64,000 bases of DNA from Phlebiopsis flavidoalba (GCA_035772785.1 JAOCPU010000075.1:57706-121705), one strand, 5' to 3'. Positions 42,185 to 55,124 are shown, counted from the first letter of the stretch. Notes: a model not told the origin generated them from the letters alone. A program made the numbers and translations.

Positions 42185-45086
42185 AGCGCCTGCGGACTTT
42201 GAACGACAAGCCCACTTTAGGACATGTCAGCACACCCCTTTATGGGCGGGCAATCCTGTGCAAAACTCCACCTCAGCGTTTGAACCAGATCTTTCTGCAA
42301 TTTGCGATTGGCCAGCAATATTTCCTCCGCTTGTATTTCCCGTCTTGACGTCGCCGCCTGCGGTTGACGAGTGCTAAGAATAATGAAAGTAGAGGATTTG
42401 GGCCCTACGAGGCCTGTCCAAGCGCAAGGCTATATAGCGTGGATAGCGGCGAAGCAACGGTGGAACCTGACTACAGCCTCGTGAGTGCTGCGGCAGGGGG
42501 GGGGAAACGAGGGAGATTTCGCAACCCTCCTTCGGCCTGTGTTGCCGCACTTCCATCATCGCCATGGTCAAATCTTACAGCAGGCGTATACAGTTGTGTA
42601 TTCCGGACACTGGTCAGTTGCCGTGTCCGCCCCGGACAGCCACACGTCCTCTTTGGGTTTGCAAAGGGCATGTCAGCCCGTAGCCTCCTGAACATCATGT
42701 GTAGCTGATGTGTAGCTTGATCGTGAGTGCCTAGTACAGTCCTGGTCAGTTGACATTCTATCGAGAAGGGCTGAAATTTTGCGGAATCGAGCCCGTTGTA
42801 ATTCAAAGCGGCTTATGACAGGACTTGAATTTTGTGGGCTGTCCGGCGACAGATAACCCACATCAATAATAGCGCAGTAACGCGTGATATCCATTGCGAC
42901 ATTGCACAGATGCAATGTCGGTTTATTCGACTGAAGATACCCTTGATGAACCTGCAAGTCTTCCTTACTTTGAATCTGGAGATCGTCATAGTCCTGCACT
43001 TGGCAATTTTAGTTTTGCAGGCAGTTGAAGGATCGGATGCAGAGCCAAGGGATGGAAGGTCCGCAGAGCCTGGCTCTCCTAATGTGGCAACAGTCATCGC
43101 ATGAGCAGATGGGACATGTGCGTGGTTTCCGCCCAGAGTTATGCGCGGAGACTCTTCGTACGTTCTTCGTCGTACGTCCTACTCGTCTCTGCGTTTTGAA
43201 AGTCAAATTCAATGCGCTAATCATGTTTCTGTCGCAGAGAATGCCATTTTGCACCCTTGGCTTGAGTCACCGCACAGACACGATTGGCAAAGGGTTTAGG
43301 TACACTGACGGACCTATAGAAGTCATAGTTTATGCAACGTGAGCGAGTGGTGCGTCTTTTTCCATGCTCTTCAAGTCGAGACACGCAGGAGACACGTTGT
43401 CATTGTTGCTATGGCCCATCGAATTTCCAACAGAGAGCAGCAGGTCGGTTTGAGAGATGTCATGCATGAAACATGCTTGACCATACGGCGACGATATGCT
43501 CTCATAAATGAGATTGCAAAGTGTGTGTTGCTCATCGGTTGGTACTTGGTCGGGGCATTCCCTGCTAACTCTCTACAAAACGCGCACCTTAGTCTTCGAC
43601 ATCCGTTACGTGGCTACAGTGTATATGTTAGGACTGTGTAGACTCTCCATGGAGCCTTCAGTGCGCCTAGACACATGCTCGTAACACGGTATCAATAAAC
43701 TCGGCATCCGAGAATATCAATGGACTCAGATGACGTCACTTCGACTTGATTGAATATTCAATTCGTTTTCACGAGTTTGCTTCTTCAAAAGGCTTCGTAA
43801 AATCATTTGAGGTATCAAGTTGGCCATTATGGACTTGATTTAACGTCACATGCGACGACCAGATACGCAATGAGTAGTACTACCACTTGATGACTTGAGT
43901 GTTCGGACCTTTCCGGAGCCCGTGACTCGGAGTACTAAGAGTTTTGGATATATGTCGCAAGCAAGCCGCATCATGTAGCTATAGACATTATAATGTACCT
44001 ATAGCACAAAGCAAGGATAGAGAAAATCTACTCGGTCATTGACTCGTGGAAAACACTAGAAATGCCACTGGCATAGGGGTTTTGTTTGTGCATGTTAGGA
44101 TCTAACGCCTCTCATTGCCATTTGGAGCACCGGCGGCTCTTCCCACATTCGCCGCGCCATGCATGCATATGATGATCCTTTGTTTCGACTTTGCAGAACT
44201 GACTTTGTTGACAATGGTGTGCATCTTACCTTAAACGGTGCTTCTCGCTCTTTACAGACAAGGAAGGACTCGGAGGTTTGATTCATCACGCCACCCCATA
44301 AATTCGTGTCCACTGATCATCTCTTCAAAGTGGATATCCATTCAACCCCGTCATCATGAAATGAAACGGGGGTCTGGTGAAGGAAATCTACTCTCGATGG
44401 CTTCTAATGACTGGGTCTACTCAATACCAAGAACCAAACACAGTCCACAGGTTAGGATCCGGGCATAGACAAGGGAGGGAGTAGCCTCACTCCCCGTACT
44501 CCTGGACCACCAGTACCAGAGTTCCGCACTCCGACCTCGCGTCACTGCAACTTAGAGGGGAATATACGTACTAGGGATACACTTTCGCATCATGAATGAA
44601 GACTATTTGACTGCGGTGATACTGGAAATTATCCTTGCAGGTGCGTGTTATCGCCAGTTTTGATTAAAGGGCTATAATAACTGCCGTAGTAGTTGGTTAT
44701 ACGCTCTGCGTCATCCTTGCGATCCGAGGTAGGATATTGGGGTATGTTAAAATTCTGCCATTCAAGTAGTTGGGCTTATAACAGTCACCTCACGAGCACA
44801 CATAACATGCCAGACAAGTTAACAAGAGTGAATTTGGGACCCGTGTCATGTATCCCTACGGAGCCAAAACCAATTCGAGCAATCTTACAAATTGAATAAC
44901 GCACTTCAAACGCCTGGAAAGCGGTCACACAGGCATGATAACACCAAGGATCATGGGTCCAGCCAACCGACGCAGGAGGAGATTATTTAGAAACCGGTAT
45001 CGTTACAGGGGTCAAGACGGCACAGCAAGGTGAGGCGGAAACGGATGGGATGCAAGGCATTATGGGGTGAGGAAAAGCAGGCAGCG
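42185..45086. other. No gene recognised; FKS1 promoter side
   Basis: 2.9 kb between two minus-strand genes. The FKS1 promoter should lie just right of 42184. Frames such as 42364-42708, 42673-42999 and 44095-44313 have no signature. ATGTTAGGATCTAA at 44092-44105 and CCTTAAACGGT at 44229-44239 recur at 49838-49851 and 49864-49874. Confidence 0.5.
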
Positions 45087-47720
45087 TTACGGTTCGATAT
45101 CGCCGACACGGGTAAGAGCCGCCCGCCGTTTCTTCTTGGGAGGCTCCTGAGTGGCCTCAGAGCCACGTTTCGATGCAGTGGGGTTGCTTGGTGCGGGTGC
45201 GTCGCTGAGCGATGACAGCGAAGGGATGTTATCGTCAATGCTCGCGGCAGGTGTCAAAGGGGGTTCGACTGTGCGTTTCATTGGTACTATAGGGGTCACT
45301 AGTGGTGACATGGACGGCAACGCTACCGACGTTGTGGACGGGGTCGATAAAGGAGTTGCTACCGTAGATGTCGATATTGGGACAGAATTATGGTGGGCGA
45401 TAGTTTGCAATTGCAGTGTTTGTTGTTGGGTGTGGTGTGCCGGAAGGATGTCGTCAAAGACCACAAGAGTACAATATCCATCCGTGATGACAGAATAAGA
45501 CATTGCCCGTCAGGGGACCTAGATCAGCAACTCCATGAATAAATATGAGCGCGGAAGAGCGATAAAACATACCAAAGCCATGTCCGTGAACTCGTCATAA
45601 TGGAGTTTGGTAAGTAGACAAACAGGTCCTGCTTGCTGTGTGTCGTATATCGTGACGGTGTCCATGGTGGCCACGGCGCTACCTAGAGCATTCGATATGG
45701 TAAGGCAAACACGGATGCTGTAGCAGAAGAGCCAGAGGTGAGCAAAGGAGTAGCCGGCTTTGATGCTGCAGGCGTGGGAGGTCGCAGAGAGTCAGTTGCT
45801 GAGAGAGCCGGCGACGGCATCGTTACACTCTGCGGTGTGGGAGGCATCCGAGGTGAGGGGGCAATAATTGGTGAAGTCATGATTGAAGGAGGCGTTGGCT
45901 TCTTCGGAGAGTCAGTTGAACTGTCGGGGGTCGGGGGCGGGGGCGGCTTGGCGTCTGTCATAGTCACGTCCACGGACTTGTCAGACCCTCTCTCTACAGT
46001 GATTGTCTTCGGCTCCCCAGCAGTCTCCCCATCGACCACACCCGATCGTAGCTCGTATAAAATTGGAGAAAACTTGACTGCTACGCTGGCCTTCTTGTGT
46101 CCGGGAAGTCGAGCGATAGGCGGGCGTGCAAAATTGGCGCGGGAGTATATATACACAGATGATGGTGAGGGTTGGGTAATATTATCACCAGAAGGATGGC
46201 CCTTCCTCCGCCGCGCGCAGCTGGCTCGTCGACCGTTTTTGGATGATCCAGGTACGACCGAAGGGTCCTCGAACTGACCAGCAGGAGTGAGAAGAAGTCC
46301 ACCATCCGGGCTGAAGGTCAATCGACGGAAGAAGTTCGTGTAACTTTCGTCGCCGTAGAGCTTAACCGAATTCCACGACGCGGCGATGGGCATCCTTATT
46401 GCTGGGAGTGCGGGCATTGGGGATGGGGAACGGGCATACCGGCTGTGGGTTGCCGGTGACCCAGGCGCATTCGAGCCGCTGAACGACGATCGGCGGGAAG
46501 AGGGGCGCTCGATGGATGGCGGTGGGAACATCGTCGTAGACGGTGTACTCGGCACTGACGGCGTAGGCGTTAGTAGTGGAGGGTGTTGAGAGGAAGGTGT
46601 CCCGCTGTCCTCCTTCAACGGTTCTGAAGCGCTGACGGACTCGATATCGCTAGTCGTCGATTCTCGTCTGAACAGACTCGGACGACTGGGAGTGCGACTG
46701 TGACTATGACTCTGACGATGCATCATCTTGGTGTTCTTCCCTATGCATGGACTTCGAGCGTTCCTGACTTGTATGTAATGCTGTAGATGTGCATCGATCG
46801 GTCGCTGCTTTGGGGTTGCGATGTACTCGTCCAGAGGATCCCAAGTGACTCCTTGGACGTAGTGACTGTGTTCAGCAATCTCATGTACACATTTACCTTG
46901 AACAGCGTAAGTGAGCAGTGAGAAATGGGATGTAATAGGCGATTACCTTCATTCACCGTGAATATCCTTGCGCAATTATCCGTACTCCCAGAGATCACAT
47001 ACTCTCCTGAGGGACTCCCAAGCGAGATCGTACACTTGCATGGTTGTACACCTAATCGGACACTTAAGCCTGGTTCTGGGCGTAGGCGTTAACGTTGCTC
47101 ACCGGAATGTAGTCCTGGGTTTCCAATGCTCCTTCTCGTATTGCAAATCCTCAGGGTAAGATCGCTGCCATATGCAGCAGCATGAGGGCTGGTTGTTGGT
47201 GCCCATATGATGATCATTCCATCTGAGTTAAGAGAGTTAAGCCAAACGAGAGCTATACGACACGTCGAAGACATACCATCTCCCGCGGAGGCGATAAGCT
47301 CCCCTACAGTTAATGAGTCGACCGATCGCGCAGGACGCGTCGAACACGTACCGTTCGGACTCCACCGTACAACGTTAACAGCTGCAGAATGACGACTGAG
47401 GGTAGCGAGGTACTCGACCCTCGGTGGCCTCCCGCTCCTGTCTCGGCCCCCGCATTCTCCTTGACGGACGGCGGCATGATGTTTGGATGAACCATCCATA
47501 ACTATGGCGGCTTACCTCTTAGTCTTGCATTTACACCTTTCAGGGATTCGAAACATACTCTAACATGGTTGTCTTCGCCACCTGTGGCCAGTTTGTATGA
47601 CTGGCTCACAAAGTTCTTGTCCTGGGTCGGGCGCGCCTTCTTGAATGAGACGGGTTGGAAGTCACAGGTGGAAATAGGCTTGCTATCATGCCAGCGGATT
47701 TCAAGAGTCTTGACGCGCAT
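45087..47720 (-). CDS. CAC2: Chromatin assembly factor 1 subunit B (p60/Cac2), WD40 protein
   Basis: WD40 subunit of CAF-1, the nuclear chaperone that deposits H3-H4 on newly replicated DNA. The ATG at 47720 gives MRVKTLEIRWHDSKPISTCD, the hallmark start of the family, then ATGGEDNHVRV (repeat 1, about 47560-47600). An ATLSRHSAAVNVVRWSPNG block (about 47345-47410), SDGMIIIWAP (about 47200-47235), EYVISGSTDNCARIFTVN (about 46945-47005) and SSDRSMHIYSI (about 46775-46815) follow. A long Ser/Pro/Thr-rich insert runs from about 46725 to 46400, then NSVKLYGDESYTNFFRRLTF (about 46310-46370), a second Pro-rich insert (about 45990-45720) and VFALPYRML. The C-terminus carries PPKKKRRAALTRVGD near the stop at 45087, with a nuclear-signal-like KKKRR. 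Large inserts between blades are normal in fungal Cac2. A 347-codon stretch (45683-46726) is open, making this one of the cleaner genes here. Confidence 0.92.
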
Positions 47721-48322
47721 TGTCGTTAGCGTAGAGTACAACAAGGGGACATATAATGAGGGAGGGAGGGAGGGAGAGTGTTATGAGATCCAGCCAACGA
47801 CGATTCCAGGGACGTGGACTTAATTGAATGTTATTTATTGCCGATAAGTCTCTGGTAGGTAACAAATCCAGGCTTACTCGCTCACAACTTAAGTCTGGCA
47901 CTGTCCACAAAGTTGTCGTTAACTTGTCTACACTGTCATCAGCCCAATTAGTTAGCCTAACATAACTGTCCTTTGAGCCAGGTTTGCGAAGAGCCTTGCT
48001 AGTGATTGGCAGCGGCAACAATCGTGTAGATTCACGCGTTCCTGGAGCAAACCCGGGTTTAGATCGCTGAGGTTGGATATGGCTATACTACCTAGTAACT
48101 ACCGCAGCTTACAAAGCTAGGTCAGTCGTGCATCTCAACCGCACCAGAGAATCGAGATAGCGACTGTAATTTTGTCTCGCGATCATACCGAAAGTATACA
48201 CAATTGTAGAGTTCTATGAAGTCGAGGTTGTGACTGCTGCGAGCCAATAGCTTAGGTCGCCTGCATCTTACTTATATAAAGTAGTTGCAGCCCGAAATGC
48301 CCGAGATAAAGGCGCAACGCGA
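47721..48322. promoter_or_regulatory. Intergenic region, CAC2 promoter and a TATA-type promoter on the plus strand
   Basis: Directly upstream of CAC2 (minus strand) lies a GGGA microsatellite-like stretch (47757-47777). At the right end a CCAAT at 48244-48248 and TATATAAA at 48273-48280 precede the ATG of the open frame at 48323 with plausible spacing. Confidence 0.4.
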
Positions 48323-48832
48323 TTGGCTAGACAAAGGGCACAAGGTGTAAAGCTGATTGGCCGTGCAACGCTCCATCAACCTGAGCCATCAACAGCAGCG
48401 AACGCTCGGGCATCACACACCGCCGCCCGTGCCATTCTAAGGTGCCATGCAACCTGCATGCAACTGTGCAAGGCTTCCGCCCATGTAGTATACACCGTTA
48501 GAAGTGCCCATACGATGTATGCGTTATATGATCGAGGTGTGGTATCTACCAGGGAAGTTCAGCAGACACCTGCCGTTGACCCGGGACCGTCACTAGTAAC
48601 CGACCCCCGGCACCTGATGCTGATGTTCATGACAGTGTGCCGGGCGCGATGCAAAGCTCATGACCTCAGTGAGCGCACTCAGTGTGCAAATGTCTTGGGT
48701 GACACACACAGAGAGACCCGCCAGATGCGACATATGGCAATAACATCACAGGGTCACTTACAATACTTAAAAGACAAAGTGTCTATTGCCCAGATTCCAC
48801 TGGCAGGAGCCACACACAAAAACTCCCAATGA
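48323..48832 (+). CDS. Hypothetical ORF, 169 codons, no family recognised
   Basis: An uninterrupted frame of 169 codons, long for this break-ridden window. It lies 43 bp after TATATAAA and 75 bp after CCAAT, a plausible fungal promoter layout. The product would be basic and rich in Ala, Arg, Thr and His, with no signal peptide, membrane segment or known domain. The composition (frequent CA, GT and TG steps) differs from the neighbouring CAC2 gene. It ends 30 bp before the suggested 5' end of a Helitron-like element, so it may belong to mobile or repetitive DNA. It may also be chance. Confidence 0.22.
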   Translation: MARQRAQGVKLIGRATLHQPEPSTAANARASHTAARAILRCHATCMQLCKASAHVVYTVRSAHTMYALYDRGVVSTREVQQTPAVDPGPSLVTDPRHLMLMFMTVCRARCKAHDLSERTQCANVLGDTHRETRQMRHMAITSQGHLQYLKDKVSIAQIPLAGATHKNSQ

Positions 48833-48862
48833 CTGAAGTGACCCAGTGCATAAGATTAGAAA

Positions 48863-49112
48863 TCTACCATATTATTCTACATAGGTGGATACCTAGACAC
48901 TAAGGAACATGTACAACTGTAAACAAATGCAAGGGGGGCTGCGGAGCCGCCGGTCCCCGACCGGCGGCGTAGCAGCCAAGATTTTGTCAATGATCAACAC
49001 AGTTTGTGCTGACTGCGCCTCACACTGTATTCAAAAAAGGCGCGTTTACATTTTGTTATGTGTTCCATTGTCTAACTGTTCAAAACCCGTGCGTAGCACG
49101 GGCAAGTGCTAG
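48863..49112 (+). mobile_element. Short non-autonomous Helitron-like element
   Basis: The right end is typical of Helitrons: a perfect 7-bp hairpin CCCGTGC-GTA-GCACGGG (49086-49102), a six-base spacer, then CTAG (49109-49112) followed by a host T at 49113. The left end is less certain: TCTACCATATTA beginning at 48863 is preceded by A, giving the expected A|TC...CTAG|T insertion and a unit of 250 bp. No Rep/helicase is encoded, so transposition would need an autonomous partner elsewhere. A larger element with the same right end is possible. Confidence 0.6.
48937..48977. repeat. 16-bp GC-rich hairpin inside the Helitron-like element
   Basis: GGCTGC and GCCGCCGGTC (48937-48942, 48946-48955) pair perfectly with GACCGGCGGC and GCAGCC (48959-48968, 48972-48977), with a CCC loop and a 3x3 internal loop (GGA opposite GTA). 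All 16 pairs are Watson-Crick. Confidence 0.9.
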
Positions 49113-49113
49113 T

Positions 49114-50492
49114 AATTCATATAGACTTGACTAGTTTTACTGGAACGACACTTTATGTCTCAAGCGCGTGCTAGTTCGTGTGCTGCGAACTATGGGGTAA
49201 CTTCAACAACATACTCTATAAGCTACGCTTATTAAGCTGATTTTGAGGAGCCTTGGACCTCTCCGTAGATCTTCTGCCGTCCCCACACAGCTTGTTTGTC
49301 GGCTGGCATCTTCAACGCGATGAAAGAGGGACTCGAGTTGTGTATTCCACGTTCATACTTGAGAGTATTAGAAAACGGGCGGTGTCGGATACGGTCAAAC
49401 GCAAGGAGGCGTTACATGGCTGTCCGCGTTGGGCTCCTCTAGCCGCCTAGAAAGTATGCGAAGGCTAGAACGACAAAGATGAGCCTTCACTAGAAGAATG
49501 ATACTTGTCACCTCGTACTCATGTATATGTTTTTCAGTACTGGCAGGGAGTACATTTGTAAGGTCTTGTAGTCAAATCAAGGGGAAAGCGGGCGGACCTT
49601 GTGTGTATCATCGTAGAGAATCCATAGTACAACCTATCAAACAGCAGCTGTCAACCGAGCACCATGTACGGGTCGGCGAATGGATATACTCACTCCACCC
49701 GCAATAATGGCACCAGAAATAGGTCCCAAAAAGAGAAGGACATCTCAGCACGAGGTCATGTAACAGTTGGCTTCAGTTCAGGGCGCGACGTCGACGGCCA
49801 CCGCATGGACCTGTTGCCCTCGTGACGTTATTTGTAAATGTTAGGATCTAAAGCCACTACATGCCTTAAACGGTAGTCGCCGACAACGCAGGCCAAACCA
49901 TGATCATTACCAACAACATCCGCCCTCCAGTTACGCCGTGCTCGAAGGCGGACATGTACTAAGCATGCAGGCGCTATCAAGACTCGACGGAGCTGGCTTA
50001 TACGAGTAACTCGCAGATAGCGCGCGACATCGCTCAGTGGGCGGCGAAGTCTTCAGCCTTCAAGTTCCTTCAATCTGCCCGTCTTCAGCAGCTACTTGGC
50101 AGCGCTCTCGCATACATTGGAAAAGGCGATATATTCTCTAGACAAATCTATCTCTCAAGCCTGTATGTTATTAACACAGAATGTAGAATATCATCCCGGT
50201 CTCATGAAGTCATCACCGCGTCTGATTACCGTCCCTCGAACGAACTCCGATGCGACATGATACGGCGCTGTATCAGATTTTGACATTCTATTTCTCATTG
50301 TATAGAGATTGATAGGTGGACCCCTGCATCCTGAGCTCTTGTCTCAAGAATAGTTCACGGCGCCCAAGACATGACATCAAGTACACGGCTTTCGTAGGAA
50401 TTTGAGATCCCGACAGTGTATATGTGGGTGATACTTTTCCCTTTCTCAAACATATTCGCTTCTTCCTACAAACTCTGCTCACCATTTCATAG
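49114..50492. other. No gene recognised
   Basis: Short frames only. A frame at about 49985-50170 reads plausible protein (IARDIAQWAAKSSAFKFLQS) but continues into no known family. Carries the second copies of ATGTTAGGATCTAA (49838) and CCTTAAACGGT (49864). Confidence 0.45.
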
Positions 50493-51842
50493 ATGGTCAA
50501 CTGCATTCTTTCGCAATTGGTTCTTCTCAACCTCACTGTCCTATCGGTCTATCGGCACTTCTTTCCTTTACCGTGGATGACGGGGACACATCTGTCTTGT
50601 ATACGGGCACTTGAAAGGAAGATAACTTTACTGATGCCTTGGACCGTACGCTACGTTTAACAGCCGTTATCCCAGGCTCAACAGCTACCTTTAGGTTCAA
50701 CGGTCAGTGGCCCCCAGTGGAGTCTAAGTCATACTTATACCCCGAGATAGGCTCACAAATACGGGTCCTATGGGTGCTTTAGGCCCGCCTCGGGGGCCTG
50801 CATTCCAAGTTTCAGCCTCTATTTGACGTTGGAAGGCAATGCCCAAGATATCCAATTACTATAACAACTCTGGCCAAAACACCCCAGCGAAGTACGTCTA
50901 CAAATTACTATACTAACACACCTCGCCAACTCTATTTCCACGGGCGAACACACCTTGGTTATTACGAACAACGCCGATTATCTCTGGTTGGACTACTTTG
51001 TATACGATTGGCCGAGGTCACGTCAAGCGCGTACTCAGCCTCGTGTCACTCGGTAACTCCAATCACGCTTCAAGAACCGTCAACCGTACCGCTCAGTCGA
51101 ACCTTCACGTGTGCCTCCCCACCCGAAATGCTGAAGAGTCCCAAGATACTCCTGACAGCTACAGGTTTTCATCATATTCCGCACCAGGAGCCCGAGCGGC
51201 ATTTCCTCTTTCCAGTGTCGCCTGTAACCGTTCACGTACACTCATCTGAAGTTACCCCATCCCATCCATATGTCACTACAACACAAACTACTCCACAACG
51301 TATCCCGGCGTCCTTCAGCAGCCACACTTACCGTCTTTGAGCTCTTCTGCTCTTCTGCAACCCACGTTCAGTACAGGGGCAAACCACTACTGGACCCGCA
51401 GCGAACTCCAACTCAAAACACCAAGATTTCGACAACAGCCATTGCCGTGGGCATTGTTGCAGGAGGCATTGCTATGTTGCTAGCACCATGCATGATTGGT
51501 TTCATCATGGCACGACCGCGCAAACTATTATGAAAACTGACATCATTCCCTGCATCGTTACTTGAGTAACATTCCCTGGAACCGAGATGAGGATGATTGT
51601 TAAGTATAAGCTGTTTCCCAAGCAGAACCGCGTTTCCTACCCGTCACACGATTGATCAGAATTCTTCAACTTTCCAGAGTCTACCTGTAGCATCCTACCT
51701 AGATGATCCCGCCACAGCTGTAACTCTTCGTCAGAGACGGAAACAGCCTCATTATTTTCCCCCTATTCCCCATGATGATAGTCCTCCGCCGAGAATCGTT
51801 CCAGGTCCCCTCAAATCTTCTCAGAGAGTCTTTACCCGCTAG
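50493..51842 (+). CDS. Secreted-ectodomain single-pass membrane protein, uncharacterised basidiomycete type
   Basis: ATG 50493 opens a hydrophobic leader (MVNCILSQLVLLNLTVLSVY) followed by FTVDDGDTSVLYTGT (about 50562-50610), then KEDNFTDALDRTLRLTAVIP and STATFRFNG (to about 50703). This is the beta-sandwich ectodomain often seen in Agaricomycete membrane proteins. LANSISTGEHTLVITNNADY (about 50925-50985), a Ser/Thr/Pro-rich stalk, a membrane helix TAIAVGIVAGGIAMLLAPCM (about 51432-51495) with RPRK stop-transfer residues, and a cytosolic tail ending at 51840-51842 follow. The architecture suggests a surface sensor or wall-binding protein. The codon expected to be TGG after YTGT is TGA (50612-50614), an in-frame stop, and there are other frame breaks, so the gene may be broken. 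No enzyme motif was seen. Confidence 0.5.
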
Positions 51843-54800
51843 TGGTCACACAGGTCGTCCAGCACTTTCTATATTTCCGCCGTCGAAGAAGAAGATTGGG
51901 CGGATGCGACTTAAATATAGGACCCAGCTCGCTGGTTGTCATCAATGACAAACGAGAACTGGGTTGGATTCAGGTCATGGGGGAACTCCTTCCTCCAGCA
52001 TACGCATGACATGTGAGCTGTCCAACGCCTATAGGCCGCTTCCAATTCATGAATCTTGGCGCTTTCATGGTGTAGTCGCATACAGCCTTCATCGACACAC
52101 GGGGCTCTTGGCGACTCATCCCTACCCCGAGGCAGCCTCCGCAGCGAATACAACGAGACGCGGGGGAATGAGTGAGTCTTTGACAGCAGCGGCCGTGCGA
52201 TTTGAATACCGAAAAAGGTCCCACCCATTGATCTTGCTACAGTATCTCCGCTAGTGTTTTTCTTGGGAAAGCACCTGCAACACAACCTCTTCCTCAATAA
52301 ATCTCATACTCTCCCCCAGCGTGCCATGGCTTCTGGGCTTGAGTGATACTCCTCCGAGTAGTACCTCTAGTTCATCTCTTGTGATCTACTCTAAGAGTTT
52401 GGCTTAAGGCATGTCGAACGGGCATTCGTCCGGAGAATGTAATTACCACCACTCTCTGTGATGCACAAAGGGATACGTGACTTGTTGCCGTATAGCGGTC
52501 GGCGTCGATGTATGTCGTTGCGTGTAGGTGGGCTAGGTTGCCTCTGACTGGTGATGACGCTAGACGATCAAATAATTACATACGATGTTGCACAAACTCG
52601 GCTTTTTGCGTCGTTATAGGGACGGGGTCTCGACCGACGTAGCTTGATGTTCAATTCAGGACCATCTTCGCATCAAATTGTCATATATGTTCTCTCCTAC
52701 GACATCAGAAAAAAACAAATGAAGACCTATCCAACGGTCGATGCGAGATTGGGCGAATCAACAGTCGGGTCGTGCAGGGTAGGCGGGTTGGTCATGATAT
52801 CCCCCCTAGTAAACAGTCGTGTGCGACAGAAGAAGAAGGAATGGCTCGTCGTACGGGATAGACAATGATATTGCTAGAATTATCACGCTTCTTGCATGAA
52901 AAAGTCATAAGGTTTGTGAGAAAAACCTAATCCGAGGGTGGAGGTCCACGTGCTGCGTGCCATGAGCTCTCCGAGCGGCTGATGCCGCGCAGATGCACTT
53001 GTGGCACGAGCGAGAGCTGCAGACTCGCCCAGGACCGGCCATTTCACGCCCTTTTCGACCCAAGCTCGTTACTCCGAACGATGCTATGGCTGCCGCGACG
53101 CCGCTTGTCCCTCCCTTGATGTGACAGGTCCGTGGGAAGGAGCCTGCTGAGGTGGGCTCGTATAAGGTCTGGAGGCCATCGGCGTGTCGTCTGGTCCTAG
53201 GGTAGCTCTCCCCGCGTCACCGTGCCGACGCACCGCCACCACCATCCAGTCTTCCTCTGGCACCGCGTGTTTTGATCGGGACTCTTTGGCCCCTGCCACT
53301 CTCCTCCCTTTAGACTATGGTCACCAGGCGGTCAAGTGAAAATCATACAAATCATTGCCTTCCTGGGAATCTGCCGCCTCAACTCAACCGCAGTGGCCCG
53401 TCATCTCGCTTGCCAGGAAGCGGCTGATGTGTCGTCGAATGCGGAGTCTCTAGCGGAGCGGATTGCCAAGATGATCTCATTGGATTGGCCCAGAGGTGCG
53501 GGTGCGCCGTTTCCCAGCGCCGGAGCACTCCCTTCAGCACACTGGATCTGTGGAGGTGTGTATTGGCCATGTGGCTATACTGATGCGGTCTGCTCGTAGA
53601 GATTAGCATATGTTCGAGAAACTATTGGTTTTGGAGTAAGATATTTACTGCTCTTGTGTTTATGCTGAACAATATAGTGTCAGCACCTCATTATTACAAC
53701 CTAAGATGTTTTTCAGCATGGCCGGAAGCGTCTCGCTGTTCCACAGACTATCTGCATAATTATTGAGCCGCATACATACAGAGTTGCCACGAGCTACAGC
53801 TCTAGCTTTAATGCCACCACCAAGGTTTCGCGACATGTGAAGCCACACTTCGAGACGCGCACGATCATTCAGGAACAACAGTAGGACACACGCACAATCA
53901 CGCTAGCGACATGCCGGGACGCCTTATGATCCCTTATATGTACAACCACATATACACTTGTACGTCAGCGTACAGTTTTTGGACTCACACTCCGAACACC
54001 AACACTCCTCGGTGCTCACCATGCCACGTGCTTTGTTCAAGGGTTGCCGACTAGTTGTTTGCCGCACTGCTGAAGGGTTCGGAAGTCATACGTAATTTGA
54101 GCCTTCGTTGTATTGTGTAGACGACCATGATGATTTAGTAGACGTTTCCAATTATAATTTTGATATTCCAACTGATCACCCATTGTGATTGCATTGGTGC
54201 AGCGAATAACATAAATTGATTATTATCATGTAAGGTACGGCAGGGGTAGATTCTTTAGCTAAAGTCTATGGCGTATATGCTTGCTTGTCCGCCCGCACAG
54301 CTAATAGCTTTGACCTTTCTAGACATTAGCCACGCACGATGGAGTTGATCTTGCACGGGCTGTTCTCGTGATTCACCATTACTAAGATTAAACTCTATTG
54401 CACTCGTCCGTGACACGGCTCCTAGGTTGAGGTCTCGGAAAGTAGGCGTCCTTTGATACTTGCTAGATATCTGGCGAGGTCATACTTTTTTGTTTTTTTT
54501 CTGATGAAGCTGGATCTCGGTTCACGTAGCCTGAGAAAGGTCAATTCATTGACTCGTAGTATTTACTAAGGGTGTGAGGTAGATATTGGTACCAAAGTCA
54601 TTCGCAACATGTCCCGGCATATAAATATTATGGTGGACATTTTGCTATCCGCATGGTGATCATTTATATTGATTAGACAAAAGAAGATGGAGATGAGCCA
54701 TCTCTCAGAGTGTACCGGGGTGCAGTTATGGATGCATCTCCGCGCTGCGAGATGCTCACAGTAAGGGGACAACTGTCTCGAGCTGATATCGCGATGAGGG

Positions 54801-55124
54801 ACGCCATTTCGGATTTGGCCACGCGTAGGATAATTCATCTTGGGACTAGAACAACGTGTCCGAGAGGTAAGTTACTCGTGGCTTTTCGCATAGGTCGCAT
54901 TCGACCGGGCAAACGACCTCAAGACCTGATTTTTACGATTTGTAGTCATTCTATTACGATAATGCGTCCTGGGGTAGGGGCGACCAACTATGTGGTCCAC
55001 ACTGTAAGGTCATGCCTACCAACATCGACATCGTAACCCACGCCGCTTAACCCTGGCCATCATTTCTACCTCAGCCGACAAGGCTCATTATCGGAGATGC
55101 CCGTGAACTCCCGTTTTATCAGAT

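Noticed and set aside
45738..46277. 179-codon plus-strand Gly/Val-rich ORF
   Set aside because: It is the antisense of the Pro/Ser-rich insert and C-terminal part of CAC2.
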